24,131 bases of DNA from Halonatronomonas sp051745425 (GTDB taxonomy: Bacteria > Bacillota > Halanaerobiia > Halanaerobiales > Halarsenatibacteraceae), in assembly GCA_051745425.1 (NCBI GenBank), contig JBNJEB010000012.1:1-24131 (forward strand), given 5' to 3'. Positions 1-9,271 of the stretch are shown one piece after another (positions within the stretch are counted from its first letter, which is position 1; the number at the start of each line of letters is the position of its first letter). A program made the translations under genes and the position numbers. Below the pieces are notes generated by a model. That model ran no database searches and was not told where the DNA came from. It was given only the letters and a program-made list of their open reading frames with translations.

Positions 1-2573
1 GTAGCTTTTAAAATGGCAGGCTCATAAAAGTTATAACTATCATTGCTCTCCCAGAAACCGCTTTCATCAGGCATTATCTTTCTTGGTGTATCAATATATA
101 AGAATAAATTATCAACTGGTCTGGTCATAGCAACATAGAGATTATTTATCTCTTCAGCCAGTTGATCGGCATCAGCCTTCTCCTGGAAATCATACTCCAG
201 CCACTGAAGTAGATTTTTATAATCTGAAGTAAGGAGTAAATAATCTTCTACTTTTTCATAAAGCTCATCAAATTCCAGAAATAGTTCAATAGTACTCCCC
301 TGGTTACCACCTCCGTTACCCCCAGGAGACCAGTAAAAAAATTCTGTATCAAAAGATAATCCTTTAGCCCTATGTACTGTCAGTAACTCAACAGCATTCT
401 CACTCTTAACAGCCACCTGTTCTAACTCTGAAGCCCCCTCTTTTTCATCAAAGAACTCCATTAGTTCTCCCAGGCTGGAGACCGATTTCATCAAATCAAA
501 GAATTTATATAGATTCTTTAAGGCAGAGCGATTATCCTGATAATAATTAACAATTCCTGATTCTTTAAGTAAACTATCAACCAGTTGAGAATATGGAAGC
601 TTTCTCAGACCTTTTACCCAGCTAAATAATTCTTCCAGTAATGGTTCCCCGGCTAGAATATTTCCAACTTCAAGCGATAACTGGCCTTTATCCTTTAAAT
701 AAGTCTGGAAATCTTTTTTATGTTTTATTAATTTCTGACAGAGATTATGACCAACAGCCAGAGATTCACTCCTTAAAAAGGCAACCAATTGATAAAAATC
801 ATCTCTAGTGAGGTATAAAATCAACTGATAGAGAGGCCTGACTGCTTTATGTTTTAGTAAAGAACCGCCTTTCTCTAAAATAAAAGGAATCCCAAGCTCT
901 TCAAGTTCCCTGCCTATCTCCTCTAGTTCTTTATTCTTTCTGGCCAGCACAGCTATCCCGCTGTAATCTTCAAACTCCTTTTTAATCCTGCTGGCAATAG
1001 CTGCCGGTAGATTTTCAGTTACCCTTTCATTATATCTAAATAATTGATTCTGCCTCTCTTCTGAATAGCCTGCAAACTTTTTAGTATCAGTATTTACAGA
1101 AGCAGAGCTCCCCCCGACTAAAACTTCAAGGTAACCTCCCTGCTTTTCAGGCAAAAAGTCAACATCCTGATACTCCCAGTCTTCCTGGAGATCACTAAAA
1201 AATCTATTAACAAATTCTACAATATTTCTCCTGCTCCTATAACAGACACCCAGGGTTTCTTCAGTCCCTTCAGTAATTTCAGGCAGGCGAATAAAAAGTT
1301 CTTTCTCCCCATCACGCCAGCCATAGATTGACTGTTTGGCATCTCCAACAGCAATTAGAGACCGCTCTCCAGTTAATAATTTACTCAAAATCTGCCATTG
1401 AAGCACACTGGTATCCTGAAACTCATCAATAAATATAGTACTTATCCTGCCGCCAACCAATTCTCCCAGGTAATCAATTAACTCTCCTGGAGGTAATTCA
1501 ATCCCCTCTTCTATCAAATAATTATATGTGAAATTTGAAATATCCTGATGGGTAAACCGTTTCTGCTTGAATTTCAAACGATCATATTCATTAAAAATAT
1601 CATTAACCAGATCAAAAACCCAGTCCTGCTGTGGCAGCACCTCTTCCTCCATTATTTTTCTGGCAAGCCGGGTTTGAAAGGCCCTGTAAGCTTCTTTAAG
1701 TTCAGCTTTATATGGCTTTAACTCTTTTTTACGAAACTTATTGCCATTCCAGCAGGTATCATCTTTTAAAAACTGATTGTAATGCTTATAAATAGACCCT
1801 TCAAGCAAATTTTTAGCTTCAGCATTAGCTTTTAAGTCAAGGTAATGGACTAAAATATCTCTGTAATCCTTAGTAAACCAGCCTCCATCAACCTCATCCC
1901 CACTTATACTGGCAGCTTCATCCAGTAACTCAATAAGCTCATCAAGGGGTTCAATAAAATCAAGGTTAAGTTCTTTGCTTTCCCCAAAATCACTCTCATG
2001 ATCTATCAACAGATACTTCCAGCGATTATGAATTACCTCATTTAAAAAATTGACTGGAACTTCAAAATCCCTGCTGATCTGATTGCCAATTAGCTTCTCT
2101 ACCAGTTCAACTTTTTCAGGAGATGATATCAATCTTCTAAAAAGTTCATCAATTATCTTCTGGTTTTCTTGATCAGAGATAATCTCATAATTAAATATTC
2201 CAAGGTAGGGAGCAACAATCTCCTCAAATAATAGATTTAAAAAACTATCGATGGTATAGATATTAATTAGGTCCTTTTCCATTAGCATCTCTCTGTAGGT
2301 CTCTTCTAAATAATCCAGCTTTAGCTCCAGCTCTGGATAGGTCTTCTGTAAACTCTGCCAGACTTCAGAATCTCCTTTAGCTTTTAGAAGATCAGCAATC
2401 TGCTCAAATACCCGTTCCCGTACTTCTGCTGTGGCCTTTCTGGTAAAAGTTAAAATAACTATCTCGCTAAATTCTTTACCCTGCAAAATAGCTGCAATAT
2501 ATTCTATCGAAAGCCGGTAGGTCTTGCCTGTTCCAGCACTGGCTTTTAAGATTTTACTATCTACAGTTCTCAT
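1..2573 (-). CDS. addA: AddA/RecB-like UvrD-superfamily helicase, C-terminus off the left edge
   Basis: This is an ATP-dependent SF1 helicase subunit of a recombination nuclease that would process double-strand breaks with the AddB-like protein encoded just upstream. The first ~857 residues are present. Visible motifs in order: Walker A ASAGTGKT (residues 11-18), motif Ia ILTFTRKATAEVRERV, Walker B IFIDEFQDTS (near base 1420), GDAKQSIYGWRDGE (near 1330), motif IV YRSRRN, motif V TVHRAKGLSF (near 380) and motif VI LYVAMTR (near 130). AddA proteins usually run to about 1200 residues with a C-terminal nuclease domain; that part is outside the window. The ATG overlaps the upstream stop by one base (TAATG) and follows an AGGTGG ribosome site, so the two are translationally coupled. 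Only ten residues precede Walker A, leaving no room for the usual Q motif, which makes it closer to the RecB-like branch (COG1074). Confidence 0.85.
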   Translation of the reverse strand, partial: MRTVDSKILKASAGTGKTYRLSIEYIAAILQGKEFSEIVILTFTRKATAEVRERVFEQIADLLKAKGDSEVWQSLQKTYPELELKLDYLEETYREMLMEKDLINIYTIDSFLNLLFEEIVAPYLGIFNYEIISDQENQKIIDELFRRLISSPEKVELVEKLIGNQISRDFEVPVNFLNEVIHNRWKYLLIDHESDFGESKELNLDFIEPLDELIELLDEAASISGDEVDGGWFTKDYRDILVHYLDLKANAEAKNLLEGSIYKHYNQFLKDDTCWNGNKFRKKELKPYKAELKEAYRAFQTRLARKIMEEEVLPQQDWVFDLVNDIFNEYDRLKFKQKRFTHQDISNFTYNYLIEEGIELPPGELIDYLGELVGGRISTIFIDEFQDTSVLQWQILSKLLTGERSLIAVGDAKQSIYGWRDGEKELFIRLPEITEGTEETLGVCYRSRRNIVEFVNRFFSDLQEDWEYQDVDFLPEKQGGYLEVLVGGSSASVNTDTKKFAGYSEERQNQLFRYNERVTENLPAAIASRIKKEFEDYSGIAVLARKNKELEEIGRELEELGIPFILEKGGSLLKHKAVRPLYQLILYLTRDDFYQLVAFLRSESLAVGHNLCQKLIKHKKDFQTYLKDKGQLSLEVGNILAGEPLLEELFSWVKGLRKLPYSQLVDSLLKESGIVNYYQDNRSALKNLYKFFDLMKSVSSLGELMEFFDEKEGASELEQVAVKSENAVELLTVHRAKGLSFDTEFFYWSPGGNGGGNQGSTIELFLEFDELYEKVEDYLLLTSDYKNLLQWLEYDFQEKADADQLAEEINNLYVAMTRPVDNLFLYIDTPRKIMPDESGFWESNDSYNFYEPAILKA

Positions 2574-5179
2574 TATTTCACCACCTGACAGATTGCCAAA
2601 TATGGACACCGTTCACATCGGGATTTATAGATTCTAGTATAGTATTCAGATTCAGTTAAGTCCTGCAACTCCAAGCTTATCTTTTCAGCCAGTTCATTTC
2701 CACTATCACTGTTTGCAGACTGAAATTTTTTATCCATGATATTATAAATATACTTTTTCTTTTTAGAAACCCCATTATCAATAAGCAGAGAATAAAAATC
2801 CAGCTGGTCAAGAGAACCTGAACCAGTCTTAAAATCTACTAAAACTTTTTCCTGACCGGTTTCAATTAAAAGATCAATCCGGCCATTTAAGTAAAATTCC
2901 ATCCCGGCTCCTCTATAAAAACCTGTCCCTTTATTTTCAGGAGTATATTCAAGTTTCCATTCCCAGTTAGCCAATATCTCATCAGAAAAGTCCGGCAGTC
3001 TTCTGAATAAGCCATCCATAAAGCTAAATATTGAATCAATAAGTCTTGGTTTTATTATCTCTTTATAATAACCCTTAAACCGCTGGTCATAGAATAAATA
3101 GTACCTGGCAATCATCTTATCTACAATTTCCTCCAGCCTATCTCGATTAGAGGCAAGATCCAGCCTATTTGCCAGTATATCTGCTTTAAATTCAGTAATA
3201 ACCTTATCCATCAGGTTATGGACCATAATCCCAAAAACCATCGGATTCATTGCTTTATCTGGTAATTCTAATCCTGAATCAAAGCCAACAATATGTTCAA
3301 GATAATACCTGTGATAACAGTCCTTAATTCTATTATATTTATAATAGGTCAGACTGGTCCTTCCACCTGTCTCTTCCACAAGATTCTGCTTTAAATCAGT
3401 TGTATAATCTTCTCTATCTATCTGCCCAAAATTATAACCAGATTTACTGCCAAAGATCTCATTAAAAAATTCTAGGTAATCACTTCTTTTTATAGGGCTT
3501 TCCTTATATTCTAAATCATACTTAAATTTAATTTCCTCCATTAAAGAGCCTGGCGATAAATTTTCATCCTGATTATCAAGGGCAAAGATTACAGCCTCTT
3601 CTGCTGTTAATATATGCCTGAAAAAGTAATACCTCTGCCACTTCTGTTGGTCTCTGGCTGTTGGCAAGCCCAGCTCTGTTCTCTGTTCAGGATTCAACAA
3701 AAATGACCTGCTATTACCTACCGGCAGCTCTCCCTGACTGGCATTTAATATTATTAGATTTTGACGCCTATCTGCAGGCGCTAATTGAAAATCCTGCAGC
3801 AAAACTCTTGCTTTTTCCAAACTGATACTAGTTGATATCTTTTTATATTTAAGATAATTTAATACTAAATCCATTGCCCCCTGGGCTGGACGATTAAAAA
3901 ATCTACTCCAGTTATCTACCAGACCGATTTTCTCTATAGCAGTTAACTCGATTAAGCCATCATAAAATTGATCGATTTCATCCTTAAATAATGGGTCAGC
4001 TAATTTATCAAGTTTTAAGCTATCAAGAAAATCCAGCAATTCGGATAAGGCCTTGATCCTGGATAAATCATCAACTAAAAGAAAAAGAGGTTCTAAAGCA
4101 GGCAAATTTTCTTCAACAATTCTGCCATTTAAATAATAATATCCCTGACTTATTAATTCATTTAATTCTGCCTTCACTTCTCTATTATCAAAATTAAAAT
4201 ATCTGGCCACTACAGGCTGATTAATAGCATTTAAGAGCTGCCTGACTGGCAGAAGACCTAAACCATTACTCTTTAATTCATAATTTAATAATAACGTATA
4301 ACAGTTTTTTAAAAATCGATACAGAGAAGATTCCTTTAAACTTATAGATGCCTGGACATCAACCTCCTCCTCTGATAAAAGCTTCCTGTAGTTTCTCTTA
4401 TCTAGGTTAGGTGAGATAATCTCTGCATTGTTTTCTGCAGCTATATTTAATGCCGAAGCTAACTGACCAAGATCTTCATCAGCAGTGTACAGTTTTAATT
4501 TAACTTCTAACTCCTCTGGAAGCTTAAACTTATCAAGCCTTAATTTCTTTTCAGAATAGTTAGAGCTATCTAACTGTAAAAATATCTCCACTTCAAACTC
4601 TTCAGCCAATTTATGAATAATCTCTCTTTCAAGGGGGGTTGTTTCAATAGGATTTATAATTACTATCTTCGCAAAAGCTTGAAGGCCACTGGTATTATAA
4701 TTTTTCATATCATAAACCAACGACTTATCAGAAAAATTGTTTTCCCTGAGCCAGTTAAGATACCTGGATCTTAATTTTTCAAATAAATCCAATCTTTTCT
4801 TCTGCCAGCCTTCAAGAGCCGGGATACTATCGACTAAATATTCAGATCTTTCAAGGTAATAATTATGGAACAGGCCAGCAAATTCCAGGACATCACCATA
4901 TTCATTTATGTTTAGAAGCCTTTTATCATCAGCTGTTAATAATGAAAATAAGGCAATCGGTAATTTTTCCTCTTTTAAAACTAGCTCATCTACCGGAAAG
5001 ATCATCTCTTTAAAGCTATTCCAGTCCAAAAATTTACTTTCTTTTGATAGTGGTTCTCGATTATAGGCTGCCCTTGCAGACTTAATATCACCATTCTTAG
5101 GAAAAATATAAACTGCTGGCTTTCCTGTAATCGCATTTTCAAAAATATCTTGATTAAAGTCCAGGTATCTAAACTCCAT
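2573..5179 (-). CDS. addB: AddB-like PD-(D/E)XK nuclease with iron-sulfur cysteines
   Basis: This is the probable AddB-type partner of the helicase downstream. With the start used here it has 868 residues. The C-terminal third has the RecB-family nuclease signature: H654 in GIMVH, D769 in GRIDLL and D782-x-K784 in VDFKTG. Four cysteines, C621 and then C855-x2-C858-x5-C864, match the split Fe-S staple of AddB nucleases. A long N-terminal region has the alpha-helical look of an inactivated helicase; I see no Walker A in it, unlike Bacillus AddB. I chose the ATG at 5179 because AGGGGG lies ten bases upstream; an in-frame TTG at 5200 would add seven residues but has no ribosome site. The order addB then addA on one transcript is usual for the pair. 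The symbol rests on domain content and partner. Confidence 0.8.
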   Translation of the reverse strand: MEFRYLDFNQDIFENAITGKPAVYIFPKNGDIKSARAAYNREPLSKESKFLDWNSFKEMIFPVDELVLKEEKLPIALFSLLTADDKRLLNINEYGDVLEFAGLFHNYYLERSEYLVDSIPALEGWQKKRLDLFEKLRSRYLNWLRENNFSDKSLVYDMKNYNTSGLQAFAKIVIINPIETTPLEREIIHKLAEEFEVEIFLQLDSSNYSEKKLRLDKFKLPEELEVKLKLYTADEDLGQLASALNIAAENNAEIISPNLDKRNYRKLLSEEEVDVQASISLKESSLYRFLKNCYTLLLNYELKSNGLGLLPVRQLLNAINQPVVARYFNFDNREVKAELNELISQGYYYLNGRIVEENLPALEPLFLLVDDLSRIKALSELLDFLDSLKLDKLADPLFKDEIDQFYDGLIELTAIEKIGLVDNWSRFFNRPAQGAMDLVLNYLKYKKISTSISLEKARVLLQDFQLAPADRRQNLIILNASQGELPVGNSRSFLLNPEQRTELGLPTARDQQKWQRYYFFRHILTAEEAVIFALDNQDENLSPGSLMEEIKFKYDLEYKESPIKRSDYLEFFNEIFGSKSGYNFGQIDREDYTTDLKQNLVEETGGRTSLTYYKYNRIKDCYHRYYLEHIVGFDSGLELPDKAMNPMVFGIMVHNLMDKVITEFKADILANRLDLASNRDRLEEIVDKMIARYYLFYDQRFKGYYKEIIKPRLIDSIFSFMDGLFRRLPDFSDEILANWEWKLEYTPENKGTGFYRGAGMEFYLNGRIDLLIETGQEKVLVDFKTGSGSLDQLDFYSLLIDNGVSKKKKYIYNIMDKKFQSANSDSGNELAEKISLELQDLTESEYYTRIYKSRCERCPYLAICQVVK

Positions 5180-5209
5180 AATAAACAGGCCCCCTATCAA
5201 AAGCTATAA

Positions 5210-5228
5210 GCCACCCTGCCAGGGTGGC
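5210..5228 (-). terminator. GC hairpin between NusG_II gene and addB
   Basis: The arms GCCACCC (5210-5216) and GGGTGGC (5222-5228) pair perfectly around a five-base loop. On the minus-strand transcript the stem is followed by UUAUAGCUUUU, a broken U run, so it is at best a weak intrinsic terminator or an attenuator ahead of addB. It could also be a processing or stability hairpin. Confidence 0.5.
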
Positions 5229-5238
5229 CCTAATAAAA

Positions 5239-5676
5239 TTAATTTTCATAACTTCCTACAACACCATCATATTCTCTTTCTTCCTTTTCACCTTCAATAC
5301 TAATAACCATTTGAACCGGTAAAGCAACTATCATCTGACCAGGACGCTGAATCCAACCCATCTGTTCATGGATATCAAGAGGGACTATTTCTTTAGAAAG
5401 ACGATGCAGTCGGACTCGATTATTATCAAATTCCAGTCTGGCCTGATATTCATCTCCCTGCCAGCGAAAACTAAATTCCTCTGTCCCGTCTTCTCGAGGA
5501 AATTCCTCTCTAAATAGTTCCTGGCCGGCCTGTTCAACTACTAGCTGATATTCACCATGCTCAGGCTGAAATAAAATTGGTATAAAAATACCAACTATTG
5601 AAAATACCATAATAACCAGGACCAGAAGAATATCTGCTCTGGTCATTCTGGAAATTAACCTTTTAATTCCTTCCAT
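5239..5676 (-). CDS. Membrane-anchored NusG domain II protein
   Basis: A small (145-residue) protein with one N-terminal membrane segment (about residues 14-34, ADILLVLVIMVFSIVGIFIP) and an extracytoplasmic beta-rich domain. The C-terminal stretch GWIQRPGQMIVALPVQMVIS resembles the end of the NusG domain II family (PF07009), whose common form is GWI..pGq.IvCLPn. The cysteines often seen there are replaced (ALP instead of CLP). Family members are typical of Firmicutes and their function is not established; the name reflects fold similarity to a NusG domain, not a transcription role. It follows the coiled-coil gene by five bases, and its AGGAG ribosome site overlaps that gene's stop, so the two are co-transcribed and probably coupled. 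Confidence 0.7.
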   Translation of the reverse strand: MEGIKRLISRMTRADILLVLVIMVFSIVGIFIPILFQPEHGEYQLVVEQAGQELFREEFPREDGTEEFSFRWQGDEYQARLEFDNNRVRLHRLSKEIVPLDIHEQMGWIQRPGQMIVALPVQMVISIEGEKEEREYDGVVGSYEN

Positions 5677-5681
5677 TTAAT

Positions 5682-6260
5682 CTACTCCTGACTAACAAGC
5701 TTATTTAATTTTTCTTCAAGAGATTCCCATTCTTCTTTAAAACGTTCCTCAATCTCCTGACGAGCCTGCTGCAGTTGTCTCTGTGTATTTTCATCTAAAT
5801 TACCTAATAATTCCATGACATCCTGGGGCTGCTGCCCATTTGCACTGGCAGCCTGACGGAGCATATTTTCAATTTTTCTTTGTAACTGTTCCTGCTCCTG
5901 ATTATATTGCTGAACAACCTGACCAACTTTGGCCATCAACTGGTCCAACTCAGAGGGTCTGGGCTCCTCTTTAAGATCTTCAATAGCCATTAAACCTTCT
6001 TTTCTCAATTTAATTTCCTGTTGATTAGAATTCAATCCCAGTGAAGATACTATCATTCTCTGGGCTTCAGCCAACCTTTTTTCTTCACTGCCTTTAAATT
6101 CCTCCCAGAGACCTTCAGCATCAAGCTTGTTTTGAAAGAATTTACTTAGTATTGGCCTAATCTCTGAACGAAGATCAAGTTTATCAGTATCAGTATCTAC
6201 ATCAATTTTTTCTGCCCTTTCCATAGCAATCTCATACGAACTTTTAATTCTGTCTCCCAT
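5682..6260 (-). CDS. Uncharacterised glutamine- and glutamate-rich coiled-coil protein
   Basis: I do not recognise this 192-residue protein. It has no signal peptide and no membrane segment. The N-terminus (MGDRIKSSYEIAMERAEKID) is followed by a helical region, and residues ~100-190 are highly charged and Q/E-rich with heptad-like spacing, as in a long coiled coil (VVQQYNQEQEQLQRKIENM, then ELLGNLDENTQRQLQQARQEIEERF). A strong AGGAGG lies nine bases before the ATG, and a sigma-A-like promoter sits 55-80 bases upstream, so it heads the unit that continues into the NusG_II gene and perhaps addBA. The placement suggests a cytoplasmic partner of the membrane-anchored neighbour, but this is only inference. 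Confidence 0.7.
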   Translation of the reverse strand: MGDRIKSSYEIAMERAEKIDVDTDTDKLDLRSEIRPILSKFFQNKLDAEGLWEEFKGSEEKRLAEAQRMIVSSLGLNSNQQEIKLRKEGLMAIEDLKEEPRPSELDQLMAKVGQVVQQYNQEQEQLQRKIENMLRQAASANGQQPQDVMELLGNLDENTQRQLQQARQEIEERFKEEWESLEEKLNKLVSQE

Positions 6261-6312
6261 ATAATCAACCTCCTAATGAAAGCTTAGAGTTAGTTTTTCT
6301 TGTTCCAATATT

Positions 6313-6342
6313 ATTTTATCAGATATACAGGTAATAATACAA
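6313..6342 (-). promoter_or_regulatory. Sigma-A-like promoter for the coiled-coil/NusG_II/addBA unit
   Basis: On the minus strand, TTGTAT (6337-6342) and TAAAAT (6313-6318) are separated by 18 bases. This is the best promoter match in the 97-base gap between the permease gene and the coiled-coil gene. Confidence 0.5.
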
Positions 6343-6357
6343 GTTGTAATTTCAGAT

Positions 6358-7569
6358 TTACTCATAACTTAATGAATCAACTGGATCTAATCTGGCAGCT
6401 TTAACTGCAGGATAAATTCCAAAAAAGAGCCCAATTGCAAGTGAAAAACCAAAGGCCAGCAAAACTGCAACAGGTGATAATACTAATGGCCAATCTCCAA
6501 TTCTTGTAACCAGATAGGTCCCGGAATATCCTAATCCAATTCCTATAAAGCCACCGATACTGCTTAATGCCAGGGATTCTAATAAAAATTGGCCTAAAAT
6601 ATTTCTCTTCTTAGCTCCAAGGGCCTTTCTAATACCTATTTCTCTAGTACGTTCAGTCACAGATACAAGCATAATATTCATGATACCAATTCCACCTACT
6701 AATAATGATATGCCGGCTATCCCACCTAGCATTAAACTTAAAGTACCAGTCACCTGACCAAGTACTCCCAGGATCTGATCCTGGCTCATTATATTATAAA
6801 GGTTTTCATCTCCTAAATGTTGAAAGAAGAAGTAATCTATCTGGTTGCGGGCCTCCTGAGAACTAAACTCAGAAGTAAACTGGGCATAATATAAATCAAC
6901 AAAATTTTGTCTTGAAAGCTTATTTGTAAATGTTGTTACCGGAATATAAACCCTCCGATCAAGATTGCCCATGACACCCTGGCCCTTTGCCTCCATTATT
7001 CCAACTATTGTAAAATTAATATTCCTGCCCTGGTAATTCAATCTGATTCTCTCCCCGATAGGGTCAGTCCTGGAAAATAATTCAGAAGCTACATTACTAC
7101 CCAGAACAATTGAATTTCTTGACTTATCAAGGTCATCCTGATCAATAAATCTTCCGCTTACAGGATAATAAATATTTACTGTAGTAAAATCATTATTAGT
7201 ACCTACTGCAGTAGTATTTAAAGTATTATCCCCTCTCTTTAACTGAACCTGGCTGGAAACCTCAGGCACAATATTTGTTACTCCTGGGGAATAATCATCA
7301 ATATACTGAATTATATCTAAAGTAAAGTTCTCCCTGGGATCAGATTCCATTCGGGTTGCTCTACCAGCTGAAAATCCCGGTGTTACCCATAATAGATCCG
7401 AACCTAAACTTGAAATCTGAGCTGTTACCTCTTCTCTGGCTGAACTGCCTATAGAAACTATAGCAATAACTGCTCCAACTCCTATTATTATACCTAACAT
7501 CGATAAAAAAGTACGTAATTTATTAGTTCTCAATCCATTAATTGCAATCCGAAAGGTTTCAAAGATCAT
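6358..7569 (-). CDS. MacB/FtsX-type ABC transporter permease
   Basis: This is the membrane subunit of a tripartite ABC exporter. Its 403 residues follow the MacB permease plan: a first transmembrane helix near residues 18-42 (FLSMLGIIIGVGAVIAIVSI), a large extracytoplasmic MacB core domain to about residue 265, then three helices. The conserved FtsX-type stretch GIMNIMLVSVTERTREIGI lies between the second and third helices, and the protein ends in PAVKAARLDPVDSLSYE, the usual family ending. Type VII ABC transporters such as MacB and LolCDE work by mechanotransmission across the membrane. The start ATG overlaps the ATPase stop (ATGA). The ATPase is a separate gene here, unlike E. coli MacB where the two are fused, so the symbol macB is withheld. 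The substrate cannot be told from sequence. Confidence 0.9.
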   Translation of the reverse strand: MIFETFRIAINGLRTNKLRTFLSMLGIIIGVGAVIAIVSIGSSAREEVTAQISSLGSDLLWVTPGFSAGRATRMESDPRENFTLDIIQYIDDYSPGVTNIVPEVSSQVQLKRGDNTLNTTAVGTNNDFTTVNIYYPVSGRFIDQDDLDKSRNSIVLGSNVASELFSRTDPIGERIRLNYQGRNINFTIVGIMEAKGQGVMGNLDRRVYIPVTTFTNKLSRQNFVDLYYAQFTSEFSSQEARNQIDYFFFQHLGDENLYNIMSQDQILGVLGQVTGTLSLMLGGIAGISLLVGGIGIMNIMLVSVTERTREIGIRKALGAKKRNILGQFLLESLALSSIGGFIGIGLGYSGTYLVTRIGDWPLVLSPVAVLLAFGFSLAIGLFFGIYPAVKAARLDPVDSLSYE

Positions 7570-8243
7570 GCAATCACCTCATCAGAGGATATTAATCCAT
7601 CTCTGAGATTAATAATCCGCTTGGCCTGCTCAGCTATAGGTGGTTCATGGGTAACTATAATTATAGTATGCCCCTGCTCATTTAACTCTTTAAAGACTTC
7701 CATAATTTCATTACCAGTTTTTGTATCCAGATTACCAGTCGGTTCATCTGCAAGGATTAAATCTGGATTATTAACTAATGCCCTGGCTATTGCTACCCTC
7801 TGCTTTTGACCACCTGAAATTTCATTAGGATTATGATCCATTCGATGATCCAGACCAACTCTGGCCAGCATTTCTTCAGACCTTTTCTTTCTTTCCTTCC
7901 TGCTAACACCTTTATAAATCATTGGCACCTCAACATTCTTTCGAATAGAAGTTCTGGCCAGTAAATTAAATTGCTGAAAAACAAAACCAACTTTCTCATT
8001 TCTTATCCGGGCAAGTTGATTATCATCTAACTTACCTACATCAGTACCAGCTAACAGATATTTCCCGGATGTAGCCTGATCTAAACATCCCAGAAGGTGC
8101 ATCATAGTTGACTTGCCTGAACCAGAAGGACCCATGATAGCAACAAATTCACCATCTTCAATAAAATAGCTAACTCCCTTTAATGCTTCAACTTCTATTT
8201 CTCCATTTTTAAAGACCTTTCTAAGATCTATAACTTCAATCAT
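7566..8243 (-). CDS. MacB/LolD-type ABC transporter ATPase
   Basis: This is the cytoplasmic ATP-hydrolysing subunit that drives the permease encoded next. It has 225 residues and all core motifs: Walker A GPSGSGKS (38-45), Q-loop FVFQQFNLL, signature ISGGQKQR (142-149), Walker B LILADEPTGNLD (162-173) and switch His199 in IIIVTHE. The sequence LARTSIRKNVEVPMIYKG after the Q-loop is typical of the LolD/MacB/FtsE branch. Its ATG shares one base with the adaptor stop (TAATG), and its own stop overlaps the permease start, so adaptor, ATPase and permease are tightly coupled. Confidence 0.93.
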   Translation of the reverse strand: MIEVIDLRKVFKNGEIEVEALKGVSYFIEDGEFVAIMGPSGSGKSTMMHLLGCLDQATSGKYLLAGTDVGKLDDNQLARIRNEKVGFVFQQFNLLARTSIRKNVEVPMIYKGVSRKERKKRSEEMLARVGLDHRMDHNPNEISGGQKQRVAIARALVNNPDLILADEPTGNLDTKTGNEIMEVFKELNEQGHTIIIVTHEPPIAEQAKRIINLRDGLISSDEVIA

Positions 8244-9271
8244 TATTCTCTTCCTCCAGGAGGCCCGAACTGTACATCCAGGCTATCGTCCCGACCAGCT
8301 CGCTGAGAATACTGATAGGCATTAACTAAAACCCTATCATTATCTTCTAATCCAGATGTGATTTCTACATGCAATCCATCACTTAAACCTATTTCAACTG
8401 GAACTGGCTCTGCCCTTCCTTCATCATCAACAATTACTGCATAATCCTGATCCTCTTCATTTTCAGTAAATATTGCTGTCACCGGAATTCTAATAGAGTC
8501 TTCAACTGATTCAACAATTATTTCCACATCTGCCGAGTATCCAGGTCTAAAATCAGAGCTATTTTCCTCAATCTTAACTTCAGCAGGAACAACAACAACA
8601 TTATTGACAATATCTGTTACCCTTTTTACCTGAGTAACAACTCCCTCATAAATTTTATCAGGTATAGCTGAAATCTCGACTTTAGCTATCTGGCCAGTCT
8701 CTACAAGCCTACTATCACCTTCATCTATATTAAGTTCCACTAAATAACTGGTCTCATCTAAAATTCTTACAACTGATCCTCCAGGACTTGCTTCATCTCC
8801 AGGTTCAAGTTCTAACTCAACAATTTCACCTGATATATCAGCTTTCATAGTTCTTTCTTCAAGTTCTTCTTCTGCTATTTCAAGCCTGGTTCTCCGCTCA
8901 CTAATATCAGATTCAGTCCCATTTATCCTGGCTGACTGGTAAGCATTCCTGGCCTGAATTAAATTTAATTCCTGCTGATTGGATTTTAGTTTAATCAAAT
9001 TATCACCTGTAGAGACAATATCTCCAACTTCAACAAAAACATTCTCAACCGTTCCACCTTTACTAAATGACTGCCTTTTATCTCTTGCAGGAGCCAGTGT
9101 ACCACTGGCTGTTATAGTTCTATTGATATCCCCTCTACTAACTGTCATTGTTTCTACATCTGAATGAGTTGGTCCTTCCATTCTACTTTCAATTCTACTA
9201 CGATAAATAACAAAACCTAAAACAATTATTACTAGAATTAAAAAAATTATTCCAACTTTCTTTTTACTCAT
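8243..9271 (-). CDS. MacA/HlyD-family periplasmic adaptor
   Basis: This is the membrane-fusion subunit joining the ABC permease to an outer-membrane channel. With the start used here it has 342 residues. An N-terminal anchor (KKVGIIFLILVIIVLGFVIY) is followed by a split lipoyl domain (VENVFVEVGDIVSTGDNLIK, later GEIVELELEPGDEASPGGSV), a short alpha-hairpin, a beta-barrel domain and a membrane-proximal domain. Each helix of the hairpin is only about 20 residues, shorter than in E. coli MacA. I use the ATG at 9271 because GGAGGAG lies seven bases upstream; an in-frame TTG at 9313 has no such support. The gene overlaps the end of the TolC-like gene by eight bases. Confidence 0.88.
   Translation of the reverse strand: MSKKKVGIIFLILVIIVLGFVIYRSRIESRMEGPTHSDVETMTVSRGDINRTITASGTLAPARDKRQSFSKGGTVENVFVEVGDIVSTGDNLIKLKSNQQELNLIQARNAYQSARINGTESDISERRTRLEIAEEELEERTMKADISGEIVELELEPGDEASPGGSVVRILDETSYLVELNIDEGDSRLVETGQIAKVEISAIPDKIYEGVVTQVKRVTDIVNNVVVVPAEVKIEENSSDFRPGYSADVEIIVESVEDSIRIPVTAIFTENEEDQDYAVIVDDEGRAEPVPVEIGLSDGLHVEITSGLEDNDRVLVNAYQYSQRAGRDDSLDVQFGPPGGRE

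Noticed and set aside
7621..7809. Small open frame on the plus strand opposite the ABC ATPase gene
   Set aside because: It lies wholly antisense to a well-supported gene, with no ribosome site or recognisable product; the same holds for the other short antisense frames in this window.
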